From: an uncultured Poribacteria bacterium
Lineage (GTDB): Bacteria; Poribacteria; WGA-4E; WGA-3G
Assembly: GCA_951813545.1 (NCBI GenBank)
Contig: OX638352.1
Location: forward strand, 5,489,966-5,553,965
DNA: 64,000 nt
Reading direction: 5' to 3'
Every line of letters starts with the position of its first letter. The stretch's first letter is position 1. Of the stretch, positions 17,303 to 25,904 are shown in pieces. Below the pieces are notes generated by a model. That model saw nothing but the letters and a program-made list of their open reading frames with translations. It did no database searches and was not told the DNA's origin. Position numbers and translations under genes: made by a program.

Positions 17303-17992
17303 CTAATCCTCTTCCAACGCTGTTCCCAAGTATCGCTGCAAAACAGCGGATATATCCGTTTCTTCCCGATTTCGCTGTTGACGGAAACAGTCGGCTAAAT
17401 CTCTACAGAAAGCAAATAGATTCTCTGAATCATCGGTGTGCATTTGGTCGAACAGAAGTTTGTATTTGGCGATGGTGGTGTGTGGTGGATCTGCGGTGTC
17501 TACGATTCGCTGCCAGTTAGTTTGCTCCCGAATCAGTAAATCTTCGGTGCACCACCCCAAGCGGACGAGTACCCAATCTGTCATATATTGCGTAATTGCT
17601 TCAACGATCTGCCCATGATTGCCTGACACATTCCCGCCAATCCAGCAATGAAAAAGCTCATGCACAAAAAAGTGATATGCGAGATTCCGTTCTTGCTCGG
17701 TGTCCCCATAGTTCTGTGGAAATTCACAGATAAATTTGACTTCTATAGTAGACTCCTGAGCGGAATGCACCTGTTTGCTTATCTCAGCTCGCGCACCTAA
17801 GTTATTAGGTTCACAGATTCGGTCTTCGACTTCAATAACAATATCCAAGCCGGGTCCGATGAGTCTTTCAAATTCCTGATGTGCCTGTTCCAAGAGTTCA
17901 AGCACCATTTCCGGTTTCCACGGACGCTCTGTTTCCGATTTATAGGTGAAATGCTTTGAGAATGGGCTTGCAACCCATTTTGTTATGCTCAT
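17303..17992 (-). CDS. HExxH putative zinc metallopeptidase-like protein
   Basis: 229 residues, no signal peptide. VHELFHCW contains the zinc motif H111-E112-x-x-H115, and E131 in VEAITQY could be the third ligand, in the manner of gluzincins such as M1 and M61 aminopeptidases (HELxHxW, later ExxxxY). The spacing to E131 is 15 residues rather than the 18 usual for M1. ATG at 17992 is chosen; the open frame continues to 18241 but that part overlaps the VWA gene, whose stop is at 18012, and reads like its shadow. It is the last gene of the MoxR/VWA block and might process a target of that system. Confidence 0.65.
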   Translation of the reverse strand: MSITKWVASPFSKHFTYKSETERPWKPEMVLELLEQAHQEFERLIGPGLDIVIEVEDRICEPNNLGARAEISKQVHSAQESTIEVKFICEFPQNYGDTEQERNLAYHFFVHELFHCWIGGNVSGNHGQIVEAITQYMTDWVLVRLGWCTEDLLIREQTNWQRIVDTADPPHTTIAKYKLLFDQMHTDDSENLFAFCRDLADCFRQQRNREETDISAVLQRYLGTALEED

Positions 17993-18011
17993 CAGTAAAT
18001 TCTCGTCAGTT

Positions 18012-20588
18012 TTAGCCTCGCTTGAAATCGACGCGACGCAACGCAATATCCACAAGCAACAGAAATAGGGCAGTGATGAGGAAGGGTCGCCATAGATGGA
18101 TACGCAGCGCGACCTGCTCTTCAGGAGGACGGAATGCATCCTCGACTGAGGCGTTGAATTTTCCGCCCGACACCGCGGCGAGTTGCGTAAGCAGCGCGTC
18201 ATCGGCGTTGTGAACGAGGTACTCCTGTGGATACGAGACAACAGTGCCGGTCACTTGGTTATTGACGACTTCACCACTCTGTTTCTGCATAACGTTCAGG
18301 AAATAGGGGCCAACATCTTGCGTCGGAAAATCGAGTTCATATCGCCCAGGCGCGGTCTGTGTGACAGCGAGCTGTTTTTTCTTGAGATCGGGCGAGATGA
18401 GGGAGACATCGCTTTCGAGTTGATTCAGGAAATCCCCAGCATCATCAAGCGCATCAATAGCGAGATGCGCAACCCCCTTCTCTTTCTTGATTTCCGCTTG
18501 GAAATTGCTGAGCGTCGCCTTCCGCATTGTATCGCGCACCAACTGTGTCCAGAACTTGCCATAGCCACCCCAATCCAACCAATCCGAAGCCCAACGCGCT
18601 TTGGCATCAGAGGTAAACGCGACAGATTTTCCCAAGCCGTATTGCCAACTTGCCAGTAACGGGTCACCGCGGTCAGAGACAAGAAAGACTTCAGCCGTCG
18701 GACGTGGTTGCGTAGCGACGTAACCGAGCAGGAAGGGTGCGAGTTCAAGATCTATTCCGCTCAAGACCTGAGTGGGCTTGATACGCTGCGGAATGAAAGG
18801 CTCGTCAATGATTGCAGATTTGGAAGCCGTAACAGTCTCCTTCGCGAAAATCTGTGGGATACTATATGGGTCCTGCGTGAAGTAATCGCGTCCACCGCCC
18901 CAGTTAGCGAGGTTACCGAGGAGATTCATATCAGCCCCACTCCCGATGCCGACCGTTGAGATCGTGATACGTTCGTTCCGCATAGAACTGGCGATGCCAT
19001 ACCAATCCCCATCTTGCGACTGTCCATCGCTGAGAACGATGACGTGCTTGAGTTTCGCTGTCGTCTCTGTCAAGGCGAAATACGCCTGTTCAAGTGCAGG
19101 ATAGAGATTCGTGCCACCTCCCGCGGTAATCGAACCGATCTGATCGGAAAGGTACATTTTATCTGAAGCATCATGCATCTTCGCAATCCAGAACGGGGAA
19201 CCGTCAAAGGCGACGACCCCTATTTTATCACGTTTTCCAAGTAGTTCAACGGTGGCGCGCGCTGCCACTTTTGCCAGTTCAATCTTGATACCGCCCATAC
19301 TCCCAGACTTGTCAATAACGAGGACAATTGCCAAAGAAGGCGTTTCTTTTTTCTTCTCTGTATCTGTTTGGACAGGCAGAATTGTTTCGATCGGCGTTTT
19401 GTAATAACCACCAAGTCCGAAACTGTTCTCGCTACCGAGCATCATGAAGCCGCCACCGAGGTCTTGGACATAGGTACGAATAAGCTCCATCTGATTCTGA
19501 GTGAGTCGGTTGGCAGGAACATTGCTGAAAATAACGAGTTCATAGTTTTGCAAATCCGCGAGTTCATTCGGCACACCTAATCCATTACGGACATCAACAC
19601 GGATTTTAGCATCCTCAAGTGCTCGTGTCAGATAGCGGGCTTGCGACTCGTTTTCATCGATGAGCAGTACCTTCGGTTTGCCAGAAACCGAAATGATGCC
19701 GAGTGCGCGGTTGTTATCATAGCGTGTGTCTTTCGTCGATCGGCAGAGCGCGTCGTAAGTAAGCGTGCCACTCTCCATAGCTGTCTGCGTAAATATCACT
19801 CGATTCTCACCCTCTTCAAGCCGAGCCTCCTGCTTCGCCGCCTCGAATTTGTTTTTAAAGAGGCGGATCTCTGCAACATCTTCATGGTTGCTGTGGATGA
19901 GTACCTCTACATTGAACGGGGCACCCTGTTTGACCTGTGCGGGCATACCAAGCTTCTGAACCATGACCTCCGGTTCATCACTTGGATATATTGGCACGGT
20001 ATCGATTTGTATGCCGAAGTCCTTCCCACGAAGTGCAGTGTGAACAGCGTCTCCCTGTGTCTCAACACCATCTGTGATCAGGACGATGCGTTTATTCGCA
20101 TTTGCGGGGAAAGTCCCCCATGCAGTCTCAATCGCCTGCGCGATGTTCGTTGTATCACCAGCGTCTTCATCTGTCTCCAGCCATGTCTGCTTGACCTCAG
20201 TGAGTTCCAATTCAGCGTCAGGATCATCTCCATTTTTCAGTAACGCTCGGACGACCTCTGCCTTGTCCGTAAACGCTATGAGACCACTTTGCTGGTTCCC
20301 ATCTTGTAATTTCAGTGCTTCGTTGACATAATCCGTTGCTTTCGTCAATCCGTCGTCCGAGATACTATCCGAAATGTCTGCCAAAAACATAACCGCCAAT
20401 TTGTCATCGGTCTTCAGGTACTGGACATCAGCAACACTCAGAATCAGCAGGATGACAATGATAATTCGAGTAATTAGGCTAATCACTCGCTGCGTTCTTG
20501 ACAGGTCTACCAGACTACGACGGAAACCGTAATAAAGCAGCGGTAGTAGCAAGAGCAGTAAAAGTAGGAAAGGACGTGTAATTTCCAT
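18012..20588 (-). CDS. VWA-domain membrane protein with two MIDAS motifs
   Basis: 858 residues. Two N-terminal membrane segments (about 6-22 and 35-54), then a first VWA-like domain with FLADISDSIS (D71, S73, S75 as a MIDAS). A class-I glutamine amidotransferase-like region follows (PKVLLIDENESQARYL, GGGFMMLGSENSFGLGGYY), then a second VWA domain with LVIDKSGSMGG. A last membrane helix (RPFLITALFLLLVDIAL) closes the protein. This layout is typical of large Bat-type membrane proteins encoded beside MoxR ATPases. The ATG is preceded by an A-rich stretch with no obvious Shine-Dalgarno. The HExxH gene follows 19 bp later. Confidence 0.82.
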   Translation of the reverse strand: MEITRPFLLLLLLLLPLLYYGFRRSLVDLSRTQRVISLITRIIIVILLILSVADVQYLKTDDKLAVMFLADISDSISDDGLTKATDYVNEALKLQDGNQQSGLIAFTDKAEVVRALLKNGDDPDAELELTEVKQTWLETDEDAGDTTNIAQAIETAWGTFPANANKRIVLITDGVETQGDAVHTALRGKDFGIQIDTVPIYPSDEPEVMVQKLGMPAQVKQGAPFNVEVLIHSNHEDVAEIRLFKNKFEAAKQEARLEEGENRVIFTQTAMESGTLTYDALCRSTKDTRYDNNRALGIISVSGKPKVLLIDENESQARYLTRALEDAKIRVDVRNGLGVPNELADLQNYELVIFSNVPANRLTQNQMELIRTYVQDLGGGFMMLGSENSFGLGGYYKTPIETILPVQTDTEKKKETPSLAIVLVIDKSGSMGGIKIELAKVAARATVELLGKRDKIGVVAFDGSPFWIAKMHDASDKMYLSDQIGSITAGGGTNLYPALEQAYFALTETTAKLKHVIVLSDGQSQDGDWYGIASSMRNERITISTVGIGSGADMNLLGNLANWGGGRDYFTQDPYSIPQIFAKETVTASKSAIIDEPFIPQRIKPTQVLSGIDLELAPFLLGYVATQPRPTAEVFLVSDRGDPLLASWQYGLGKSVAFTSDAKARWASDWLDWGGYGKFWTQLVRDTMRKATLSNFQAEIKKEKGVAHLAIDALDDAGDFLNQLESDVSLISPDLKKKQLAVTQTAPGRYELDFPTQDVGPYFLNVMQKQSGEVVNNQVTGTVVSYPQEYLVHNADDALLTQLAAVSGGKFNASVEDAFRPPEEQVALRIHLWRPFLITALFLLLVDIALRRVDFKRG

Positions 20589-20785
20589 TTTTTAACTATG
20601 GGCTCCTGGGCATCGTTCCACTTCGTTTCACGATGATTTTCGGTGAAGTCCAACGCGATTTGGAGACCACCGACGGTGAATGTAGGTCTTGGGTTTCCCG
20701 ATAGGGGCGGCATTTGTTAGGAAGAAGACAGATATACGTAAAGGGACCATTTTTTGAAACCTGACTGAACGAACCGTAAGAAAAA

Positions 20786-21307
20786 TTAAAAAACCGGCAT
20801 TTCGCCATTAAACCCCTCTTTCCGTATTCGTAAATCAAAGTATAAAAGTGTAATGCCGATGACCCAAATCGGAAAAATAAGTGCCTTAACGACGAAACCG
20901 ACCCACATCATAATTGTCAAGAACAGTGGGGCAACATCAATCGGTGTGTATATTACCAACCACTTGATGATGTCCATAGAACTTGCTGCACCCACTAATT
21001 TTGTTAAGGTAAGGATGAATCCAACCGTGATCTCTATGATACGCTGGACAGCAATTGTAGCCGTCGCTACGATTATTCCACCCATACTTATAAGCGTGAA
21101 AGGCATATCAATAAGATCTACGACGAAGTTTTTTCCAGAGAATTCTGGGAGGAACCGTTCAAATAAATATTCTACTAAAATCCCACAGAAATAAAGAACA
21201 ATAATGCCCAAGAAGAATAGAAAATGTTTCCGATAGAGACTGAAGGTTGTGTTCAGAATCTCGCCAAATCTCATTGGTTGAGGTGTGGATGTACTGCTGT
21301 TGTTCAT
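20786..21307 (-). CDS. polytopic membrane protein in the MoxR/VWA block
   Basis: 173 residues. The opening MRFGEILNTTFSLYRKHF followed by several hydrophobic segments and the closing LLYFDLRIRKEGFN resemble membrane proteins annotated as glycerophosphodiesterase membrane-domain-like, although no catalytic domain is present. About four to five membrane helices. ATG at 21307 is preferred over an upstream TTG at 21331; neither has a good ribosome site. It lies between the two VWA genes, which suggests a part in the same membrane assembly, but its function is unknown. Confidence 0.6.
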   Translation of the reverse strand: MNNSSTSTPQPMRFGEILNTTFSLYRKHFLFFLGIIVLYFCGILVEYLFERFLPEFSGKNFVVDLIDMPFTLISMGGIIVATATIAVQRIIEITVGFILTLTKLVGAASSMDIIKWLVIYTPIDVAPLFLTIMMWVGFVVKALIFPIWVIGITLLYFDLRIRKEGFNGEMPVF

Positions 21308-21377
21308 CTTATATATCTGTTCATCAGGCAAGGGCTAGCGGACATTGGGTTACGGCACACGGAGTGTGCCTACTACC

Positions 21378-23429
21378 TTAATCGATTCGCCTCCGTTGAT
21401 ATAAAAACCACTCGACAATACTCAGTCCGACAGCGACGAATACCAAGTAAACCCACGGTGGATAGTGTAAAAACGCAGCACCACTCGGTAACACCGATTC
21501 TTCAAGTAGGTCCTCAATTGCTGGATCTGGACCGATGTGCGACTCCGTTTCATCAGCGAGGTTGACAGCCCACAAAGTTCCGCTATCCTCTTCTGTAGAG
21601 GCGGCTGCTTCTAACGGTGAATCCTCCTCTCCCACAGATGCGGTTGCCTCCAGTAGCGATCTATTCGTCCGTTTCAGTTCATAAAAACCGGCACGCTGTG
21701 TTTGATCAAAAAGTATCTCGTTCTGCTCAATAGGAATCTCCCACGTTTCATTTTCAGGTCCCGTGATTGTTATACTTCTCGGCACGTCTTGGGGTGAATC
21801 CGCTTCCGTTAGCGGTTCAATCCGCTGCTGTAAGACTTCCCCTGTCCGGAGATAGTATTCTTGGATCCCCGTACGCTGTTGAAACCACTGAATCGTGTTG
21901 GCAATAATCACGGGAAAGGCGATACGAAGCGGCAGATCGGATTGCAGAATATCAATGGCTGCAAAGACAATTTTTCGGTTCGGTGCAACGTCAACAAACA
22001 ACACAGGCAACTCGAATGAACGGGCAAGGACCTGTGCTGTCGCTGGTGGCGTAATCTGATACGCCTCACCTATCTGAACGTTCTCCAAGTGGACATGCCG
22101 CAGAATTGGATGCGTCCGCTCCCAGTCCGTGATAATTGGTGTCTCCAGTGACGTACCGATGTTCCATTTCAGTTCTGTACCGGAAGTCCCCAAAGATGAA
22201 GAGGTGGCGGGTGGATAGATGAACATATAATTCCCATCACCAAGGGTCGGCGGGCTGTACCGGTCAAAGATGACAACCTGATAAGCAGGCTTGCCTTCCG
22301 AGTTATGGCTTTTAAGCGGTGCAGTGGATTCATACACCGCGGGTGTGACGACGTTGAGATCAAGTTGTTCATCAACAGCAAGTGCTTTTTCGAGAAACGG
22401 GTTCTCTTCTGTTACAAGTAGAACGGAGATACGTTCACGCTTCAGGAGTGCGGCATAGGCAACATTGTCCGTGGAGAGTGCGTCATCAATATCTAAGACC
22501 GCTTTGAGTTCTCCACCTTCAAACGTAAAGTTGCTAAAAATCTCGGATTTGCTTTCACCGGGAGCGAGCGTGTAAGGGCGTACGTCAAAGAGGTCCTCTT
22601 TGAAATAGAGTTCAACGTTGAACTGTCGCTCTTCCTCAGAGGCATTGACGACGCGCAAAAGCGTTTCGTAGTCAAAAGGGTTGACGAGACTCTTTCGGAC
22701 CCGGAACTGTGTGATACCGACATTGTCATCCGCTTCTCCTATTCGGACCAGAAGGTGTTTGATTTCTGGGTCTGTTTCTTCGGCATCCTCGTCCTGCTCC
22801 ATTTTACTATTGAGTTTGGCAAGCAGTGCTTCAGAAACAGATTGAAAATCGCTGAAGATAATGATTTCGGGATTGGGTTTCGTTTGAGCGATTGCGTCCG
22901 CTAAATCCAATGCCGGTTCAAGGTCTGTGCTGATGTCGGTCGGTTGGATTGCGTTAATCGCCTCTCGCAGCGATCTCTGGTGATTGGTAAACGGACTGTG
23001 AATTACAGGTTGCGTATGGGAACTAATCACAGTCATTTCGTCCATGAAACGGAGTCCGTCTACTGTTTGCAAGGCACTTTGTTTAGCAGATTCCAGTCGT
23101 GTGCGTCCGTCGGAATCCTCAACGGCGTTCATGCTCGCCGACTGGTCGACAATCAATACAAGCTGCCGAGCGGATTTCGTTAGAAACGCGAACTGCGGTC
23201 GCGCCACGGCAAGCACCAAAAGTGCTAGAAATAGGAGTTGCAGTAGGAGCGAAAGGAGGTGCTTCAGTCTCTGGAACAGCGAAGTCGTCTGCCTCTCTCT
23301 GAAAAGTTCCTCCCAGAACATCAGCGTGGAAACAGGTTCGCGTCGGCGACGTAGTCTGAGGATGTACAGTGCGACAATCGGAACAGCCAGCCCAAATAGA
23401 AAAAGTGAGGTCGGGGATAAGAAATTCAT
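21378..23429 (-). CDS. BatA-like VWA membrane protein
   Basis: 683 residues. The N-terminus FLSPTSLFLFGLAVPIVALYILRLRRRR with a second helix at about 58-78 is the BatA/aerotolerance regulator N-terminal domain. A VWA domain follows with the MIDAS LIVDQSASMNA. The centre resembles an extracytoplasmic beta-rich and amidotransferase-like region, and a final helix (WVYLVFVAVGLSIVEWFLY) re-enters the membrane. Such proteins occur with MoxR and DUF58 proteins and are thought to assemble or activate complexes at the envelope. The ATG has an A-rich leader in place of a Shine-Dalgarno; a repeat element separates it from the DUF58 gene. Confidence 0.82.
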   Translation of the reverse strand: MNFLSPTSLFLFGLAVPIVALYILRLRRRREPVSTLMFWEELFRERQTTSLFQRLKHLLSLLLQLLFLALLVLAVARPQFAFLTKSARQLVLIVDQSASMNAVEDSDGRTRLESAKQSALQTVDGLRFMDEMTVISSHTQPVIHSPFTNHQRSLREAINAIQPTDISTDLEPALDLADAIAQTKPNPEIIIFSDFQSVSEALLAKLNSKMEQDEDAEETDPEIKHLLVRIGEADDNVGITQFRVRKSLVNPFDYETLLRVVNASEEERQFNVELYFKEDLFDVRPYTLAPGESKSEIFSNFTFEGGELKAVLDIDDALSTDNVAYAALLKRERISVLLVTEENPFLEKALAVDEQLDLNVVTPAVYESTAPLKSHNSEGKPAYQVVIFDRYSPPTLGDGNYMFIYPPATSSSLGTSGTELKWNIGTSLETPIITDWERTHPILRHVHLENVQIGEAYQITPPATAQVLARSFELPVLFVDVAPNRKIVFAAIDILQSDLPLRIAFPVIIANTIQWFQQRTGIQEYYLRTGEVLQQRIEPLTEADSPQDVPRSITITGPENETWEIPIEQNEILFDQTQRAGFYELKRTNRSLLEATASVGEEDSPLEAAASTEEDSGTLWAVNLADETESHIGPDPAIEDLLEESVLPSGAAFLHYPPWVYLVFVAVGLSIVEWFLYQRRRID

Positions 23430-23439
23430 TTTTTATTTG

Positions 23440-23565
23440 CTGTCGGCTATCAGCCATCAGTAGTCAGTTGTCTGGACAACATTTACAAGCGATTGTAATC
23501 CACACACGTTCTCTTTGCTGATAACCAACAGTGAGCATAGCGAACGTCCTGACGACTGACAGCTA
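23440..23565. repeat. GGCTATC-type inverted-repeat element, copy 1
   Basis: The element starts with CTGTCGGCTATCAGCC and ends with CTGACGACTGACAGC, which is its rough inverse. It fills the gap between the stop of the DUF58 gene and the start of the BatA-like gene. Related copies lie at 44863, 55231 and 56266. Confidence 0.55.
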
Positions 23566-24453
23566 TTAAGAGACAAAGCCTCCCATCCTGAAAATGCGTA
23601 GGATGAGTTCCTCGAAGGGTGATTCTGTCGTCGTCCGCACAAGGCTGATTTCGCGTTGCGTGCAGTATAAATCCAGATCGTCGCAATATTTTTGGAAAAG
23701 TGCCCGATACCGTTTGATATGATTTTCGTTGATAGTGACCTGACGCAGCCGATCTGTTTCAACATCAATGAGATGATAGTCACCGAGTAGGTCGGGCGTG
23801 GCTTCTCTCTGATTAATGATGTGGATCACGAAGAGTTCATGCTTCTGAAACTTCAACACATTCAGTCCATTCGCAAATCCACTTGGATCAAAGAGGTCAG
23901 AAATTAGCACAACAAGACCACGGCGTTTAGTCGTATGCGAAAAGTTGTGGAAGGCGTTTTCCAAATCCGTTTCGCCGGTGCCATTAATCTGATCGAGAAA
24001 GTCAAGCACAGTGAAGATTTTGCCTTTGCCACGTTCTGTCGGGAGTCGATTCACACGCGTGTTGTTGAAGGCAGTAATGCTAATCCGATCAAGGTTGGAT
24101 AAGCCGATGTAGGCGAGTGCGGCGGCGACACGTTTCGCATAGATCAGTTTTGGCAATTCCCCATAGGTCATCGACTGGCTCGCATCAACAAGGAAGTAAA
24201 TGTGCAGGTCTTCCCGTTCCTCATAGAGCTTTAGTAGAAGTTCATCCAAACGTGCGAAAGCATTCCAATCAATATAGCGAAAATCGTCGCCTGCGGTATA
24301 GTTGCGATAGTCAGCAAATTCGACGCTGACACCACGGCGTGTACTCCGCCGCTCCGCTTTGATACGTCCGGCAAAAATCTTTTTGGAGACGATGTAGAGG
24401 TATTCAAGTTTTTTGAGGAATTCGCTGTCGAAGGCAGATTGTGTATCGTTCAT
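23566..24453 (-). CDS. DUF58 domain protein
   Basis: 295 residues, cytoplasmic. RRGVSVEFADYRNYTAGDDFRYIDWNAFAR is, in shortened form GDDFRYIDW, the DUF58 hallmark. A VWA-like fold follows with the MIDAS-type FLVDASQSMTYG. DUF58 proteins are the regular partners of MoxR ATPases and Bat-type VWA membrane proteins. The gene lies between the MoxR gene and the BatA-like gene, in the order usual for such loci. ATG preceded by GTTAAAAAAG, without a Shine-Dalgarno. Confidence 0.88.
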   Translation of the reverse strand: MNDTQSAFDSEFLKKLEYLYIVSKKIFAGRIKAERRSTRRGVSVEFADYRNYTAGDDFRYIDWNAFARLDELLLKLYEEREDLHIYFLVDASQSMTYGELPKLIYAKRVAAALAYIGLSNLDRISITAFNNTRVNRLPTERGKGKIFTVLDFLDQINGTGETDLENAFHNFSHTTKRRGLVVLISDLFDPSGFANGLNVLKFQKHELFVIHIINQREATPDLLGDYHLIDVETDRLRQVTINENHIKRYRALFQKYCDDLDLYCTQREISLVRTTTESPFEELILRIFRMGGFVS

Positions 24454-24674
24454 CTTTTTTAACTATTGGGTTTTCGCTCCGATTTTTCCGTTGTCAAAAT
24501 CGGGTTTTCGATGAATTTCAAGAACTTTGGTTATGATTAAATTGTTTAAAAAAAATGCAAGCAGGCAACAACCGCAGGCAGATCCTAAGAGAAAATTGTG
24601 CTACGTACAATTTGTCTGTGCTTTACATTCCTTTATTTAACCATGAACCACCGTGTTTCTGCCTCGCGACAAGA

Positions 24675-25655
24675 TTAAATCTCATTCAGCAAATGCTGAA
24701 TGATGCCATCCGGATCAATCCCTTCCGCTTCGCCTTCAAAGCTAAGGATGAGACGATGCCGCAGGCTTGGTAAGGCAACGGCTTGAATGTCTTCACGAGC
24801 GACATTGTATCTGCCATCAAGAATCGCCCGGACCTTTCCACCGAGAATCAACGCTTGTGCCCCGCGCGGACTCGAACCGTAGCGGACATACTTTTTGGTA
24901 AGCTCTGGTGCATCTTCGGATTCGGGGTGTGTGCCCAATACTATCCGCAAGGCGTACCTACGCACGTCCTCAGCGACGAGAATATCGCGGACACTCTGTT
25001 CCAATCTACTAATCTGCGCACCATCACAGACTTTATCAACACCGGGCATCTCGCGTCTCGTCGTGCGTTCCATAACAAGGTCAAGTTCATCAAGGCTTGG
25101 GTATTCAACCTTAAGTTTGAAAAAGAACCGGTCAAGCTGCGCTTCGGGTAACGGGTAGGTGCCTTCCATTTCTAAAGGGTTTTGGGTCGCCATCACAAAG
25201 AAGGGAAGTTCCAATTGCCGCTGTTGTCCCGCAACGGTCACAGATTTTTCCTGCATCGCTTCTAACAAAGCGGACTGTGTCTTAGGGGTCGCGCGGTTGA
25301 TTTCGTCGGCGAGAACAAGATTGGCGAATACGGGACCGGGTTGAAATTCAAAGAACTTGCGTCCGTCTTCATCCTCAGCGACCACAGTGGTACCGATGAT
25401 GTCGGCTGGCATTAGATCCGGCGTGAACTGAATTCGGGAAAATTTGAGGTCCAGCACCTCGTGCAGCGTTCGGATCAATAGGGTTTTGCCTAACCCAGGG
25501 ACACCTTCCAATAGTGCGTGTCCTCCGGTCATGAGGCAGATCAGGACACCTTCAATGATCTCCTTTTGTCCAACGATCCGTTTGGAAATTTCTTGTTGTA
25601 TTTTCAGAAAAGTCTCACGGAATTCTTCATATTTTTGTTCGGCGTGTTCGGCCAT
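24675..25655 (-). CDS. MoxR-family AAA+ ATPase
   Basis: 326 residues. Walker A is GVPGLGKT, Walker B is LVLADEINRATPKTQSALLEAMQE, sensor I is MATQNPLEMEGTYPLPEAQLDRF and sensor II is SPRGAQAL, all typical of the MoxR family (RavA-like chaperone ATPases that help metal centres or complexes assemble). It precedes the DUF58 and VWA genes, its expected partners. ATG at 25655; upstream is the leader motif shared with the gene at 11853. A gap of 249 bp without a gene separates it from the DUF4175-like gene. Confidence 0.92.
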   Translation of the reverse strand: MAEHAEQKYEEFRETFLKIQQEISKRIVGQKEIIEGVLICLMTGGHALLEGVPGLGKTLLIRTLHEVLDLKFSRIQFTPDLMPADIIGTTVVAEDEDGRKFFEFQPGPVFANLVLADEINRATPKTQSALLEAMQEKSVTVAGQQRQLELPFFVMATQNPLEMEGTYPLPEAQLDRFFFKLKVEYPSLDELDLVMERTTRREMPGVDKVCDGAQISRLEQSVRDILVAEDVRRYALRIVLGTHPESEDAPELTKKYVRYGSSPRGAQALILGGKVRAILDGRYNVAREDIQAVALPSLRHRLILSFEGEAEGIDPDGIIQHLLNEI

Positions 25656-25662
25656 GATTTTT

Positions 25663-25680
25663 TAATTTTCCTTGCGGTTC
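25663..25680. repeat. 18-bp leader motif, copy 2
   Basis: Identical to 11870-11887 and in the same position relative to a minus-strand start codon. A partial relative (TAATTTTGCTTGCG) lies about 55 bp further, at about 25737-25750. Confidence 0.5.
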
Positions 25681-25904
25681 GTTAAGGGTAATTTGGTAAA
25701 AACATTTCTCGCCGTATATCCAGCCAGCGCGTTTTTCTAATTTTGCTTGCGCACGGTTAGAACATCTTTGTCAATTAACCGTCCCTATCGGTTCCGTCCC
25801 GGCGCGTTGCTTGGGACTAATTCTGGGCGCAGCATGCAACAACGGCACATGCGGACATGGCAGAAACATCTTTACCAAAGAAACTTGACCGCACATAAGC
25901 AATA

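Noticed and set aside
17993..18241. Upstream extension of the HExxH protein
   Set aside because: It overlaps the VWA gene and has no similarity to a peptidase domain; the ATG at 17992 starts where protein-like sequence begins.
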